Part shown: piece by piece, positions 8,881 through 18,436 of the stretch
How the letters are laid out: each line of letters begins with the position of its first letter
Position numbering within the stretch: position 1 is the first letter of the stretch
Origin: Glaciecola sp965660625
Lineage (GTDB): Bacteria; Pseudomonadota; Gammaproteobacteria; Enterobacterales; Alteromonadaceae
Assembly (NCBI GenBank): GCA_965660625.1
Contig: CBFIAR010000006.1
Coordinates: forward strand, 62,001 to 126,000
DNA length: 64,000 nt
Direction of reading: 5' to 3'
Program-made: the position numbers and the translations under genes
The notes under the pieces: model-generated
Database searches by the model: none
Seen by the model: the letters and a program-made list of their open reading frames with translations, nothing else
Told to the model about the DNA's origin: nothing

Positions 8881-9633
8881 ATGAATCAAGCATTTACAAC
8901 TCAAATTGAAAATGGCATTGCTGAAATTGTCATTAATAAGCCACCAGTCAATGCATTAGACAGTGCCGAGTGGCATGCACTAGCTGCATTAGTCAACAGT
9001 ATCGGCAAAAATCAAGAAGCACGTGTATTGATTATTCGTTCTGAAGGGCGGGGTTTTTGTGCAGGTGTGGATATAAAAGAGTTAGATCAGCATCCAGAGC
9101 GTATTGTTAGTGTTAACGCAGGTAATTACGAAACCTTTAAGGCAGTGCACCTTTGTCAGATTCCTGTCATTGTCGCCCTGCATGGCTATGTCCTTGGTGG
9201 GGGGATTGGTATTACAGGTGCTGCTGATATTGTGGTGGCCTCTGAGTGTACGACTTTTGCGCTGCCAGAAGTGGATCGTGGCGCAATGGGCGGCGGTGCC
9301 CATCTTCAGCGTTTATTTCCTGTTCAAAAAGTGCGCTACTTGTTTTTTACTGGAGCGACGATTTCCGTTCAAGATGCCGACAAATATGGCTTTATTGAAC
9401 GCATCGTTCCAAAAAGTGAGTTACGCCAGAATGCGATAGAGATCGCTACTCAAATAGCAGCAAAAAGCTCAGACATGATCCGTATTGCTAAAGAAAGCCT
9501 CAACGGCATAGAAGATGGTGATTTAGAGGCGAAGTATCGCTGGGAGCAAGGTTTTACCTTACAGGCTTATACCAGTCCTGATTCGGCCGAAACGCGTCGA
9601 GCATTTGTTGATAAACGTGATGCAAAATTTTGA
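8881..9633 (+). CDS. echA20: EchA20-like ring-D opening crotonase
   Basis: Crotonase-fold enzyme of 250 residues whose whole architecture matches mycobacterial EchA20 as recalled: KPPVNALDS near the N-terminus, GRGFCAGVDIKELDQ, YVLGGGIGITG, TFALPEVDRGAMGG and RWEQGFT near the C-terminus. EchA20 hydrolytically opens ring D of the 5-hydroxy-HIC-CoA type intermediate. The PE glutamate is kept here, unlike in the crotonase at 6784. A GGAG ribosome site lies 9 bp before the ATG. The operon then has a 139-bp gap before the next gene. Confidence 0.88.
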   Translation: MNQAFTTQIENGIAEIVINKPPVNALDSAEWHALAALVNSIGKNQEARVLIIRSEGRGFCAGVDIKELDQHPERIVSVNAGNYETFKAVHLCQIPVIVALHGYVLGGGIGITGAADIVVASECTTFALPEVDRGAMGGGAHLQRLFPVQKVRYLFFTGATISVQDADKYGFIERIVPKSELRQNAIEIATQIAAKSSDMIRIAKESLNGIEDGDLEAKYRWEQGFTLQAYTSPDSAETRRAFVDKRDAKF

Positions 9634-9772
9634 TTTAAGAGGAGGTTTCTGTATTCGAGCGCCTGTTAAATTGTTACTGGGTAAGAAAGTTGGTGCCGGT
9701 CAGAACTGAAACATCAAATCTACAAATTAAACAACAATTAGGTTTCAGCTGTAAAGAGGATACATTGCAATT

Positions 9773-10939
9773 ATGAAATTAACATTTTCACCCCAGCAAC
9801 AAGAATTCCGCATGGAAGTGCGTGAATGGCTCGCGGCTAATGTGCCTAAAGAAAAACTACCCACATACGACACCAAAGAAGGTTTTGCGTTGCATCGTCA
9901 GTGGGAGAGTCAGTTGTTTGATGCCAAATTTTCGATGGTAATGTGGCCGAAAGAGTATGGTGGTCGCGGCTGTGATTTAATCGATTGGTTAATATTCGAA
10001 GAAGAATATTACGGAGCCGGTGCGCCCGGTAGGGTCAATCAAAATGGTCAGCTGTTACTTGGTTCAACTATTATGGAGTTTGGTACACCTGAACAAAAAG
10101 CACGCTTTTTACCTAAGATGGCATCAAGCGAAGATATGTGGGCACAAGCGTGGTCAGAGCCAAATGCAGGCTCAGATATGGCAAACATAAACAGTAAAGC
10201 CATTCTTGATGGTGACAACTACATTATCAATGGGCAAAAAACATGGTCTACCCGAGCTATTTATGCTGATTGGGCCTTTGGCTTATTTCGTTCTGAGATA
10301 GGTTCGCAGCGTCATCATGGTTTGTCTTTCTTACTGGTCCCCTTAGACGCCGAGGGCGTAACGATACGCCCAATTAAAGCCTTAGATGGCGAGGACGCGT
10401 TTGCCGAAATCTTCTTTGATAACGTTAAAATACCGCTTGAAAACCGAATTGGCGAAGATGGCCAAGGCTGGCATGTGGCAATGGCAACAGCTGGGTTTGA
10501 GCGTGGTTTGTTGTTGCGTTCGCCAGCTCGCTTTCAGCAACCTGCACGCCGTTTAGTACAGCTGTATCGTGATAATAAAGCGTCTGCCGACCGTGATCCT
10601 TCTATTGGTGCCGCAGTTGCTAAGTGTTGGTCAGACGCAGAAGCCTATGCGCTTTCAGCCTATAACACCGTGGGTCGTGTCAACAACGGTGAAAAGATTG
10701 GTGCTGAATCGAGTCTAAATAAGATTTTTTGGTCAGAACTTGATCTACTCATTTTTCAAACTGCGATGAATATATTGGGGGCCACCGGCGAGCTCTTAAA
10801 ATCATCGCCCCTTGCCAACGATCATGCTTATTGGCTTGATGGCTTTTTATTTGCTCAAGCGGGGCCTATTTATGCTGGTACCAACGAAATTCAACGCAAT
10901 ATTGTAGCTGAGCGTGTGCTTGGCCTACCTAAAAAGTGA
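9773..10939 (+). CDS. Acyl-CoA dehydrogenase, FAD-type subunit (pair 1)
   Basis: Acyl-CoA dehydrogenase of 388 residues with the usual N-terminal helical, middle beta and C-terminal helical domains. The motif WSEPNAGSDMAN and the C-terminal YAGTNEIQRNIVAERVLG are seen. The residue that is Glu in medium-chain enzymes is Ala in YAGT, so the base must sit elsewhere, as in steroid-type (FadE/ChsE) dehydrogenases. It is immediately followed by a shorter dehydrogenase gene, the arrangement of heteromeric alpha2-beta2 steroid enzymes. A GAGGA site precedes the ATG. In the upstream gap, CTGAAAC (9706-9712) and GTTTCAG (9742-9748) form an inverted repeat of unknown role. Confidence 0.87.
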   Translation: MKLTFSPQQQEFRMEVREWLAANVPKEKLPTYDTKEGFALHRQWESQLFDAKFSMVMWPKEYGGRGCDLIDWLIFEEEYYGAGAPGRVNQNGQLLLGSTIMEFGTPEQKARFLPKMASSEDMWAQAWSEPNAGSDMANINSKAILDGDNYIINGQKTWSTRAIYADWAFGLFRSEIGSQRHHGLSFLLVPLDAEGVTIRPIKALDGEDAFAEIFFDNVKIPLENRIGEDGQGWHVAMATAGFERGLLLRSPARFQQPARRLVQLYRDNKASADRDPSIGAAVAKCWSDAEAYALSAYNTVGRVNNGEKIGAESSLNKIFWSELDLLIFQTAMNILGATGELLKSSPLANDHAYWLDGFLFAQAGPIYAGTNEIQRNIVAERVLGLPKK

Positions 10940-10947
10940 GTGTATCT

Positions 10948-12009
10948 ATGGACTTTACCTTTACTGAAGATCAACTCTTGTTCCGCGAGACTATCAGCCG
11001 TTTTTTGATGACCGAGGCTGCACCCGAAAAGTTACGAGATATCTGGAGCACTGAACAAAATTCCACTGATGAGCTATTACAGCAAATTTCTGCTCAGGGC
11101 TTGAGTGCGCTGTCGATACCTGAAGCGAATGGTGGCTTAGCTATGGGCGACATCGCGTGGTCACTCATGTCTCAAGAGCTTGGCTATTATGCTATTCCTG
11201 ACCCGCTGGCGAATTCCGCATATGTTGGAGCAGGGTTGATATGCGCACTGGACGACAGTGTTACTGTAAAAGATGACTATTTAAATAAAATTTGTGAAGG
11301 TCAGTTGCGTTTAGCTATTAGCCATGAGTGCAGTCCTTTAGTGGCTGATGCTGAATTGGCAGAAGTCTTGTTAATTCAACATGGTGATGAAGTGCACTTA
11401 GTGCCTCGCGATAAAATTGAACAAATACCTAACCCTAGCATTGATGCATCTCGCCGTTTGGCAACGATAAATTGGCAGGTAAGCCCTGAAACTTGCGTAG
11501 CGAGTGGTCAAGCAGGCAAAAACATATGGCGAGAGACCTTAAATAGAGGCGCGCTATCGGTGGCAGGTCAACTACTAGGACTCGCCCAACGAATGTTAGA
11601 TCTTAGCGTCGAGTATAGTCTTCAGCGTAAACAATTTGGCAAAGAGATTGGTAGCTTTCAAGCAGTCAAGCATCAACTCGCCAATGTTGCAGGTAAAATT
11701 GAAATAGCTAAACCAGTGCTCTACCGTGCAGCTTGTTCTTTAGAAAACAACCATCCATTGAGCGATATCCATGTATCTCAGGCCCGAAACTTTTGTAGTG
11801 ATGCTGCCGCCTTGGCTGCGCGCAATGGTATTCAGGTGCACGGCGCCATGGGTTACACATGGGAAGTTGACTTGCAGATGTATATGAAACGTAGTTGGGC
11901 ATTAAATAATACATGGGGCGATAGCATTTCGCATCAAGCGCGGGTAAAAGATTACGTGCTCAATTCTGATGTTGATCTAGCACCATCTAAAACATTCGAG
12001 GCTCAGTAA
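10948..12009 (+). CDS. Acyl-CoA dehydrogenase, second subunit (pair 1)
   Basis: Acyl-CoA dehydrogenase family, 353 residues from the ATG at 10948; a GTG at 10936 inside the preceding stop region would add four residues. The flavin-contact segment RKQFGKEIGSFQAVKHQ and the late motif QVHGAMGYTWE are present, while the middle domain is reduced. This is the usual shape of the partner subunit in two-gene steroid dehydrogenases. It overlaps the thiolase gene by one base (TAATG). A role in dehydrogenating a C/D-ring CoA ester is inferred from the neighbours. Confidence 0.83.
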   Translation: MDFTFTEDQLLFRETISRFLMTEAAPEKLRDIWSTEQNSTDELLQQISAQGLSALSIPEANGGLAMGDIAWSLMSQELGYYAIPDPLANSAYVGAGLICALDDSVTVKDDYLNKICEGQLRLAISHECSPLVADAELAEVLLIQHGDEVHLVPRDKIEQIPNPSIDASRRLATINWQVSPETCVASGQAGKNIWRETLNRGALSVAGQLLGLAQRMLDLSVEYSLQRKQFGKEIGSFQAVKHQLANVAGKIEIAKPVLYRAACSLENNHPLSDIHVSQARNFCSDAAALAARNGIQVHGAMGYTWEVDLQMYMKRSWALNNTWGDSISHQARVKDYVLNSDVDLAPSKTFEAQ

Positions 12010-13160
12010 TGACTCAAGCATATATTGTAGACGCTTTACGCACACCTACCGGACGCCGCAATGGCAGTTTAGCACATGTCCACGCGATTGATTTAGGCGC
12101 AGCGGTTTTAAAGCCCTTAGTTGAACGTAATAATATTCCAGCACAGGATTACGACGATGTGATTTTTGGCTGTGTAGATACGATTGGTTCCCAAGCAGGC
12201 AATATTGCACGCACCAGTTGGTTAGCGGCAGGCTTGCCGATGAATGTTCCAGGCACTACCGTTGATAGACAGTGTGGTTCATCACAGCAAGCGGTGCACT
12301 TTGCTGCCCAAGCAGTAATGAGTGGCACACAAGACGTGATCGCTGTAGGTGGTGTGCAAACGATGACCCAAGTACCTATCTCGTCGGCTATGCTCGCTGG
12401 TCAGCCTTTAGGCTTTACAACGCCGTTTGCGCAAAGTAGGTTGTGGGGAGCTCGCTTTGGCGAGGCACCGGTAAACCAGTTTTATGCAGCGCAACGCATT
12501 GCTGATCACTGGGGTATCAGTCGCGCTGATATGGAAGTTTTTGCACTAGAGAGTCATCGTCGTGCTTTACATGCCGCAGCAGAAGGTCACTTTGACCGTG
12601 AAATAATTCCGATTGAAGGCTTAAATAAAGACGAAACACCTCGTCAAAGTAGTTTAGAGAAGATGGCTGAGTTGAACCCTGTCGATCCAATGTATCCTAG
12701 TATCACGGCGGCAGTTTCAAGCTCTGTCTGTGATGCGTCTGCGGCGATGTTGATAGTTTCTGAGCATGCACTCAAAAAATACAATTTAACACCCAGAGCC
12801 CGTATTCATCATATCAGCGTGTTAGGTGATGATCCTATTTGGCATCTTCGTGCCCCTATCCCTGCCACCCAAGCGGCATTAAAAAAAGCAAACCTTTCTC
12901 TTGATGATATTGATTTAGTGGAAATAAACGAAGCCTTCGCATCAGTGGTAATGGCGTGGTTAAAAGAAACGGGCTATAGCCATGCAAAAACCAACGTTAA
13001 TGGTGGCGCGATTGCGCTTGGCCACCCGCTAGGCGCGACGGGGGTTCGCCTAATGACAGCTTTGTTGCACGAATTAGAGAGGACCGGAGGTCGTTACGGT
13101 TTGCAAACGATGTGTGAAGGTGGTGGTTTAGCAAATGTCAGTATTATCGAAAGATTGTAA
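12009..13160 (+). CDS. fadA6: Thiolase, FadA6-like
   Basis: Degradative thiolase of 383 residues. The nucleophile Cys89 is in DRQCGSSQQA, the histidine motif is NGGAIALGHPLGATG, and the second cysteine is in MCEGGG. Middle-region segments such as RADMEVFALESHRRA and EINEAFASVVMAW resemble the steroid thiolases FadA5/FadA6. In the ipd-containing operon its most likely role is thiolytic cleavage of the opened-ring CoA thioester (FadA6 step). The FadA6 rather than FadA5 label rests on gene context. Confidence 0.82.
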   Translation: MTQAYIVDALRTPTGRRNGSLAHVHAIDLGAAVLKPLVERNNIPAQDYDDVIFGCVDTIGSQAGNIARTSWLAAGLPMNVPGTTVDRQCGSSQQAVHFAAQAVMSGTQDVIAVGGVQTMTQVPISSAMLAGQPLGFTTPFAQSRLWGARFGEAPVNQFYAAQRIADHWGISRADMEVFALESHRRALHAAAEGHFDREIIPIEGLNKDETPRQSSLEKMAELNPVDPMYPSITAAVSSSVCDASAAMLIVSEHALKKYNLTPRARIHHISVLGDDPIWHLRAPIPATQAALKKANLSLDDIDLVEINEAFASVVMAWLKETGYSHAKTNVNGGAIALGHPLGATGVRLMTALLHELERTGGRYGLQTMCEGGGLANVSIIERL

Positions 13161-13211
13161 TAAGAAAATGCTAATAAAAATGCAATAAGAACAATATTTA
13201 GGAGAAAGATT

Positions 13212-14093
13212 ATGGGTATTTGTCAAGGGCGCACAGTGATTATTACCGGCAGTGGTGGCGGCTTAGGTCGTGCTTATGCACTCGCGTTTGCTGCCGAGGG
13301 GGCAAATGTAGTAGTCAATGATATTCGCTTAGACGCTGCTCAACAAGTGGCAGATGAAATCAACAACAATGGCGGTAAAGCTATCGCCAATAGTGACGAC
13401 ATTACGACCACTGCCACTGCACACAAAATTGTGGATGACGCCGTAGCGGCTTTTGGCGAAGTGCATGTCTTGATAAACAATGCTGGTGTATTACGCGACG
13501 GCATGTTCGTGAACTCTGATGAGGATTCATGGGATATGGTTATGCGAGTGCATCTGAAAGGACATTTTTGCCTAGCGAATATATTGAGTCGTCGTTGGCG
13601 CGATCGGGCAAAAGCCGGTAACCCAGTAGCTGCACGCATTATTAATACTAGTTCAGGTGCAGGTTTGCAGGGTTCAGTCGGTCAGTCAAACTACTCTGCG
13701 GCAAAAGGCGGTGTTGCTAGTCTTACCTTAGTGCAAGCAGCAGAGCTTGCCCGTTATGGGATTACCTCAAACGCACTTGCACCAGCAGCACGCACGGCAA
13801 TGACTGAATCTGCGATGCCCGATGTGGTCAAGAAACCAGAAGATGACAGTTTTGATGCATGGGCACCGGATAATGTCGCTCCATTAGTGGTTTGGCTCGG
13901 AAGTGAGGCTTCAAGTGGCGTTAACGGTCAAATATTTGAGTCGCAAGGTGGGCGTATTTCTCTTTGCGACGGATGGCGAACTGGACCTACCTTTGACAAA
14001 GGGGCAAAACTTAAGGTGAATGAAATTGCGGATGTGATTGCCAACTTAAACGCACAGGCTGTTGCACCACAAAAAGTATGGGGCAGTAAATAA
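13212..14093 (+). CDS. Short-chain dehydrogenase, 17-beta-HSD4 type
   Basis: NAD(P)-dependent short-chain dehydrogenase of 293 residues. The Rossmann motif GSGGGLG, NNAGVLRDG, a serine in NTSSGAGLQG and the catalytic YSAAK are visible, with the longer C-terminal part typical of MFE-2 / 17-beta-HSD4-like enzymes (also Rv3548c-like). It probably oxidises a 3-hydroxyacyl-CoA in ring degradation or a steroid hydroxyl group. A clear AGGAG lies 7 bp before the ATG, and the stop overlaps the amidase start (TAATG). Confidence 0.82.
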   Translation: MGICQGRTVIITGSGGGLGRAYALAFAAEGANVVVNDIRLDAAQQVADEINNNGGKAIANSDDITTTATAHKIVDDAVAAFGEVHVLINNAGVLRDGMFVNSDEDSWDMVMRVHLKGHFCLANILSRRWRDRAKAGNPVAARIINTSSGAGLQGSVGQSNYSAAKGGVASLTLVQAAELARYGITSNALAPAARTAMTESAMPDVVKKPEDDSFDAWAPDNVAPLVVWLGSEASSGVNGQIFESQGGRISLCDGWRTGPTFDKGAKLKVNEIADVIANLNAQAVAPQKVWGSK

Positions 14094-15658
14094 TGGAAAA
14101 GGTAGACGTTGCAAAAAGACGACTTATACAAGTAGGCAGTGCACTAGGTGGCGCAGCAGTGCTCGGTCTATCATTAAAGGCACAAGCAACAACTTCGACC
14201 GCTTATACTTCCTTTGACGATTACGAACATTGGGATATGACAGCAATGGCAGATTTGCTGCGTCAAGGAGATGTTAGCCCGCTTGAGCTAAATGACGCAG
14301 CCATTTCAAGATTTGAAGCTAATGCGGTACTAAATGTCGTTGCCGTAGAGCATTTTGAGATGGCGCGAGAAAAAGCAAAAGACTTAAGTAAGCTAAGTTC
14401 CAGCGCTCGTAAAGAGAAAATGCATGCCTCGCCTTTGCTTGGTGTTCCTTTTGCGTTAAAAGATTTAGGTGTCGGTTTAGCTGGCACCATTACGACCAAC
14501 GGTTGTCGCTTTTTTAAAGATAACCGAGTAGAAGAAAACTCAACCTTGGTTAATCGTTACCAGCAGGCTGGCTTAAATATTATGGCGAAGTTGACTAGTC
14601 CTGAGTTTGGTCAAACGCCGACAGGTGAGTCGACATTGCATGGGAATACCCTCAATCCTTGGGATCAACGCTACAGTAGCGGCGGCTCATCGGCCGGTTC
14701 TGCCGTCGCGGTAGCTGCCAGAATTTTGCCTGCTGCGCATGGCAGCGATGGCGGAGGCTCTATTCGTATTCCTGCTGCACACTGCGGCTTGTTTGGTTTG
14801 AAACCCAGCCGTGGCCGCGTTGCCTCGGGCCCAAAACACCTCGAAGGCTCGATGGGTTTGTCTGCACATCATGCGCTCAGCAGAAGTGTTCGAGACTCAG
14901 CTATGTTATTGCAGTTAACTCAAGGCGCAGAGCTCGGGTCGCGGATAAGTTTAGCTAATGACGATATGCTAGCTGCACTTAATACAAGGCCAAAACGATT
15001 GAAAATCGCACTCATGGACACGCACCCCTTCGGCTATCCGGTGCACCAAGATTGTAAAGATGCCCTTAACAAAACCGTCAAGATACTAGAAGGTCTAGGA
15101 CATACGGTTGAAGTGGACCAGCCAGTGCTGCCTCTAGAGGATATGTTTAAAGGCATGGGTATCGCGACTTCCAGTAGCTTGTTGAACCGTGTGCAAGCTA
15201 GAGAAAAGCACTTAGGTCGCGCTGCTCGAGAAGACGAATTTGAATCGATTGTTTGGGGGCATTTGCAAAAAGCCAAAAGTTTCACAGCGCAACAAATGTT
15301 GGCTGCCCGTTCTGGTTTTGATCAAGGCGGTAGGGTCTTTGATGCCTTTTTCAAAACCTACGACTTTATTTTATCGCCGGTCACTACTTCAGCTCCGCCG
15401 AAAATTGGTGAATTGCGCTTAAATCAGTCTTACGACTCCTTTGTTCAAGTCGTACTAAAAGCATCACCTATTACGGCTTTATTTAATATGACGGGCTTAC
15501 CTGCGATGTCGGTCCCGTTGCATTGGAATGCAGCTGGGCTGCCAATTGGCGTGCAGTTTGCGGGGCCTTTTGGTGGTGACGCAGGATTATTGTCGTTGGC
15601 GAGTCAACTTGAAGAAGCTGCGCCGTGGGCCGATAAACGTCCTCCCGCCATTTCTTAA
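14093..15658 (+). CDS. Exported amidase-signature hydrolase, possible bile-salt amidase
   Basis: Amidase-signature enzyme of 521 residues. The triad is visible as Lys123 (FALKDLG), cis-Ser199 (GGSSAGSA) and nucleophile Ser223 (GSDGGGSIRIP). The N-terminus carries twin arginines followed by a hydrophobic stretch ending in AQA near residue 31 (KRRLIQVGSALGG...), which looks like a Tat signal, so the enzyme may act in the periplasm. Amides are not intermediates of steroid ring degradation, but its gene is translationally coupled to the preceding SDR gene. Hydrolysis of glycine- or taurine-conjugated bile acids is therefore an attractive inference, unproven from sequence. Confidence 0.8.
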   Translation: MEKVDVAKRRLIQVGSALGGAAVLGLSLKAQATTSTAYTSFDDYEHWDMTAMADLLRQGDVSPLELNDAAISRFEANAVLNVVAVEHFEMAREKAKDLSKLSSSARKEKMHASPLLGVPFALKDLGVGLAGTITTNGCRFFKDNRVEENSTLVNRYQQAGLNIMAKLTSPEFGQTPTGESTLHGNTLNPWDQRYSSGGSSAGSAVAVAARILPAAHGSDGGGSIRIPAAHCGLFGLKPSRGRVASGPKHLEGSMGLSAHHALSRSVRDSAMLLQLTQGAELGSRISLANDDMLAALNTRPKRLKIALMDTHPFGYPVHQDCKDALNKTVKILEGLGHTVEVDQPVLPLEDMFKGMGIATSSSLLNRVQAREKHLGRAAREDEFESIVWGHLQKAKSFTAQQMLAARSGFDQGGRVFDAFFKTYDFILSPVTTSAPPKIGELRLNQSYDSFVQVVLKASPITALFNMTGLPAMSVPLHWNAAGLPIGVQFAGPFGGDAGLLSLASQLEEAAPWADKRPPAIS

Positions 15659-15820
15659 GCGGCATGATCATCGTTTCAAACCCAGTTTAATGACGATGCC
15701 GTCCGCATAACATAGTACAGGCCCTGAATCTGGTGCCTTAAAAAAAATTGAGACTCGCTGTTCATATGATGTCGTCATCTGAGCAAGGTAAGCTAACACT
15801 TAATATTATCGGAGATAAAC

Positions 15821-16606
15821 ATGACAGCACCACCAGAGTATGTGAAAGGCCACGACCTGTTACGTGGAAAATCTGTTTTAATCACTGCAGCGGCAGGTGC
15901 AGGCATTGGTTTTTCTGCTGCGCTTCGCTCGGCTGAAGAGGGGTGCAGATCACTAATGATATCTGATATCCACCCAGGCCGTTTAGAAAAAGCGGTGGCT
16001 AGCATTAAAGAGAAAACTGGTTTGCAAGCAGTGTTTGGCCAATTGTGTGATGTTAGCAAGGAACAAGAAGTTCAGGTGCTCATTGCTGCCGCTGAGGAGA
16101 AGCTAGAAGGTGTTGACGTATTAATTAACAATGCAGGTTTAGGGGGGCAAGCTTCAGTCGTCGATATGACTGATCAGCAGTGGAATATGGTAATAGATAT
16201 CACGCTAACCGGCACGTTTCGTATGACCCGTGCCATGTTACCGTTTATGCAAGCACGCAATAAAGGGGTCATTATCAATAACGCCTCAGTTCTTGGCTGG
16301 CGCGCCCAAAAAGAACAGGCTCATTACGCTGCGGCTAAAGCCGGTGTTATGGCCTTTACTCGCTGTTCGGCTTTAGAAGCTGCAGATCATGGCATAAGAA
16401 TAAACGCAGTTTCGCCATCAATTGCGCTGCATGAGTTTCTTAAAAAAGCAGCGAGTGCTGACATGCTTGAGCAATTAGCTTCTCAAGAAGCCTTTGGACG
16501 TGCTGCTGAAGTATGGGAGATTGCAAATGTGATGATGTTCCTCGCGAGCGACTATTCTTCTTACATGACAGGTGAAACAATATCTGTTAGTTCGCAGCGC
16601 GCATAG
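15821..16606 (+). CDS. ipdF: Short-chain dehydrogenase IpdF
   Basis: Short-chain dehydrogenase of 261 residues closely resembling mycobacterial IpdF (Rv3559c) as recalled: GHDLLRGK then ITAAAGAGIG, NNAGLGGQ, NNASVLGWRAQ, HYAAAKAGVMAFTRCSA, INAVSPSIA and a C-terminal SSYMTGETISVS. IpdF oxidises/reduces the 5-oxygen function of the HIP-CoA series. A CGGAG site lies upstream of the ATG. It follows the amidase after a 162-bp gap containing an imperfect inverted repeat (15662-15703), so it may have its own promoter. A MaoC hydratase gene follows 11 bp later. Confidence 0.87.
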   Translation: MTAPPEYVKGHDLLRGKSVLITAAAGAGIGFSAALRSAEEGCRSLMISDIHPGRLEKAVASIKEKTGLQAVFGQLCDVSKEQEVQVLIAAAEEKLEGVDVLINNAGLGGQASVVDMTDQQWNMVIDITLTGTFRMTRAMLPFMQARNKGVIINNASVLGWRAQKEQAHYAAAKAGVMAFTRCSALEAADHGIRINAVSPSIALHEFLKKAASADMLEQLASQEAFGRAAEVWEIANVMMFLASDYSSYMTGETISVSSQRA

Positions 16607-16617
16607 GACTTATACAT

Positions 16618-17079
16618 ATGGCAAATAAAGTATTTACAAATAAAGCGCAGTTATTAAACGCTGCAGGCACAAACCTACTGGTTACTGATTGGATGCGTAT
16701 TGATCAAGACCGCATTAATATGTTTGCTGAAGCAACGGGCGATCATCAATGGATACACGTCGATCCTGTAAAAGCAGCACAGGGTCCTTTTGGTGCCTGC
16801 ATTGCACACGGGTACTTAACCTTATCATTGGTTAATTACTTTCTGCCACAGCTAATGGAGGTGCAAAATATCAGTATGGGCGTCAACTATGGCTGTGACA
16901 AGATACGCTTTCCGAATATTGTAAAGGTGGGGAGTAATATTCGTGCTTCAGGAGAAATAATCAGCGTTGAAGAAGTCAAAGACAGTATTCAAGTCATTAC
17001 TAGAGTGACTATTAAAGTTGCTGAACAAGACCGGCCAGCTTGCGTCGCAGACACTATAAGCCGCTATACATTCGCGTGA
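16618..17079 (+). CDS. MaoC-family (R)-enoyl-CoA hydratase
   Basis: Single hot-dog MaoC hydratase of 153 residues. The hydratase motif is EATGDHQWIHVDP with catalytic Asp42 and His47, followed by IAHGYLTLS. The length is normal for a homodimeric R-hydratase. It is the last gene of the C/D-ring block, 11 bp after ipdF, and probably hydrates an unsaturated CoA intermediate in this pathway. Downstream, a short hairpin TGCGC-ATTA-GCGCA (17129-17142) lies before the AraC gene. Confidence 0.85.
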   Translation: MANKVFTNKAQLLNAAGTNLLVTDWMRIDQDRINMFAEATGDHQWIHVDPVKAAQGPFGACIAHGYLTLSLVNYFLPQLMEVQNISMGVNYGCDKIRFPNIVKVGSNIRASGEIISVEEVKDSIQVITRVTIKVAEQDRPACVADTISRYTFA

Positions 17080-17219
17080 CATTCTTTATAGTGGCTAGTG
17101 AGGTCATTCTAGTGATGGCCTGCTTGGCTGCGCATTAGCGCAATTGGCTAATTATCAGGAGTAAAGTCATATATACTGATCCGCGTTACATTATCTGGCT
17201 GCTCGATTTTCTATCGAGT

Positions 17220-18182
17220 TTGGGTATGGATACCAACGCTATTGCTGCTGACAATGGGATTGATGTGAGCAAGCTTCACGATCCTAATACTTTAATCAGT
17301 GGGCAACAACATAAAGGGCTATTACGTGATGCTCAGCATAGCTATGCAGGCAGCGATTTAGGCTTAACCTTAGGATTGCAACGTTCCATTGCGACGCATG
17401 ACCAACTCGCTTATTTAATGATTAGTAGCGCCACTTTGCGCGAGGCTAGCAATGCGGGGCTAAGGTATCAAAATTATTCAGGGCGCTTTTCAGGCAATTT
17501 GCTAGTCACCTCTTTTAGTGAAATCCAAACAGAGGGCTGTTATCAGATTGATGCCAAAGCAGCGCTTGGGGATTTGAGGTTACTCGCAATTGAAGACATA
17601 TTAACTAACATTATCACCACTGCTCGGTGGGTGCTCGGGCAGCCATTGCCAACGACTAAATTGCGATGCAATTATCCTGCACCGCCTCATTCTGCGCGCT
17701 ACGAGTCTATTTTTCAGTGCCCGATTGAATTTGATTCCCCGGCGACACAGCTATTTTTTAATGCCAATATTTTAGATGAAGCGCTGCCACAAGCTAGTCC
17801 GCAGAGCATTAGGCTGTATCAAAACCTTTGTGAAGAAAAAAGTATGACCCACAATCATGGCGATATTGCATGGCGACTTTCACAAATTATTGTGGAAGAT
17901 CCAGCCGCACCGCCGTCTTTGCATGATGCTGCAATAAAATTGCACTGCAGTCCGCGTACCTTAAGTCGCAAGTTATTAGCTCAGGGCTGGCGATATCAGC
18001 AGCTAATCGATCAAGTAAAAGAAATTCACGCACGGCGTCATTTAAGCGATCCAACCTTGTCAATTACCCGAATTGGCCAGCAGTTGGGATATGCTGATAG
18101 TTCTGGATTTCATAGAGCATTCAAAAAGTGGACCGGAATGTCTCCCAGAACCTTCCGAAAGGCCTTATTTAAAATCAAATAA
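17220..18182 (+). CDS. AraC-family transcriptional regulator
   Basis: AraC regulator with an N-terminal arabinose-binding-type sensor domain and a C-terminal double helix-turn-helix (residues about 220-318: SLHDAAIKLHCSPRTLSRKL, then GQQLGYADSSGFHRAFKKW and GMSPRTFRK). The listed start is a TTG at 17220, with an ATG at 17226. The frame is open further upstream to 17139 and encodes DPRYIIWLLDFLSSLG, a typical N-terminus of this family. A strong AGGAG (17157-17161) sits 7 nt before an ATA codon at 17169, so translation may really begin there. It probably regulates nearby steroid or flanking genes. Confidence 0.86.
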   Translation: MGMDTNAIAADNGIDVSKLHDPNTLISGQQHKGLLRDAQHSYAGSDLGLTLGLQRSIATHDQLAYLMISSATLREASNAGLRYQNYSGRFSGNLLVTSFSEIQTEGCYQIDAKAALGDLRLLAIEDILTNIITTARWVLGQPLPTTKLRCNYPAPPHSARYESIFQCPIEFDSPATQLFFNANILDEALPQASPQSIRLYQNLCEEKSMTHNHGDIAWRLSQIIVEDPAAPPSLHDAAIKLHCSPRTLSRKLLAQGWRYQQLIDQVKEIHARRHLSDPTLSITRIGQQLGYADSSGFHRAFKKWTGMSPRTFRKALFKIK

Positions 18183-18436
18183 AAATAAAAATAAAATAAG
18201 AGTGCTCAGCCAAACATTTATTTATGGCTATATGAGATAAAAAATTGGCTAGATTAGACAAGCTTGTTTTCTGTTTACCAATTATGCTCTTTACAAATAG
18301 TTAACATTGATTCAGTAATTAGCTCGAATTCAGGTTGATTCGTATTTGCTACTCAGCGGTATCTAAAGAAATGCGCTTTTTAACTACGCATTTGCTACTT
18401 AAACATATTCTACACAATGACAGAGTGATATTAATC

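Noticed and set aside
18258..18267. ACAAGCTTGT as a possible KstR2-type box
   Set aside because: The KstR2 box has a 2-bp spacer between CAAG and CTTG; this is a plain HindIII-type palindrome before an unrelated gene.
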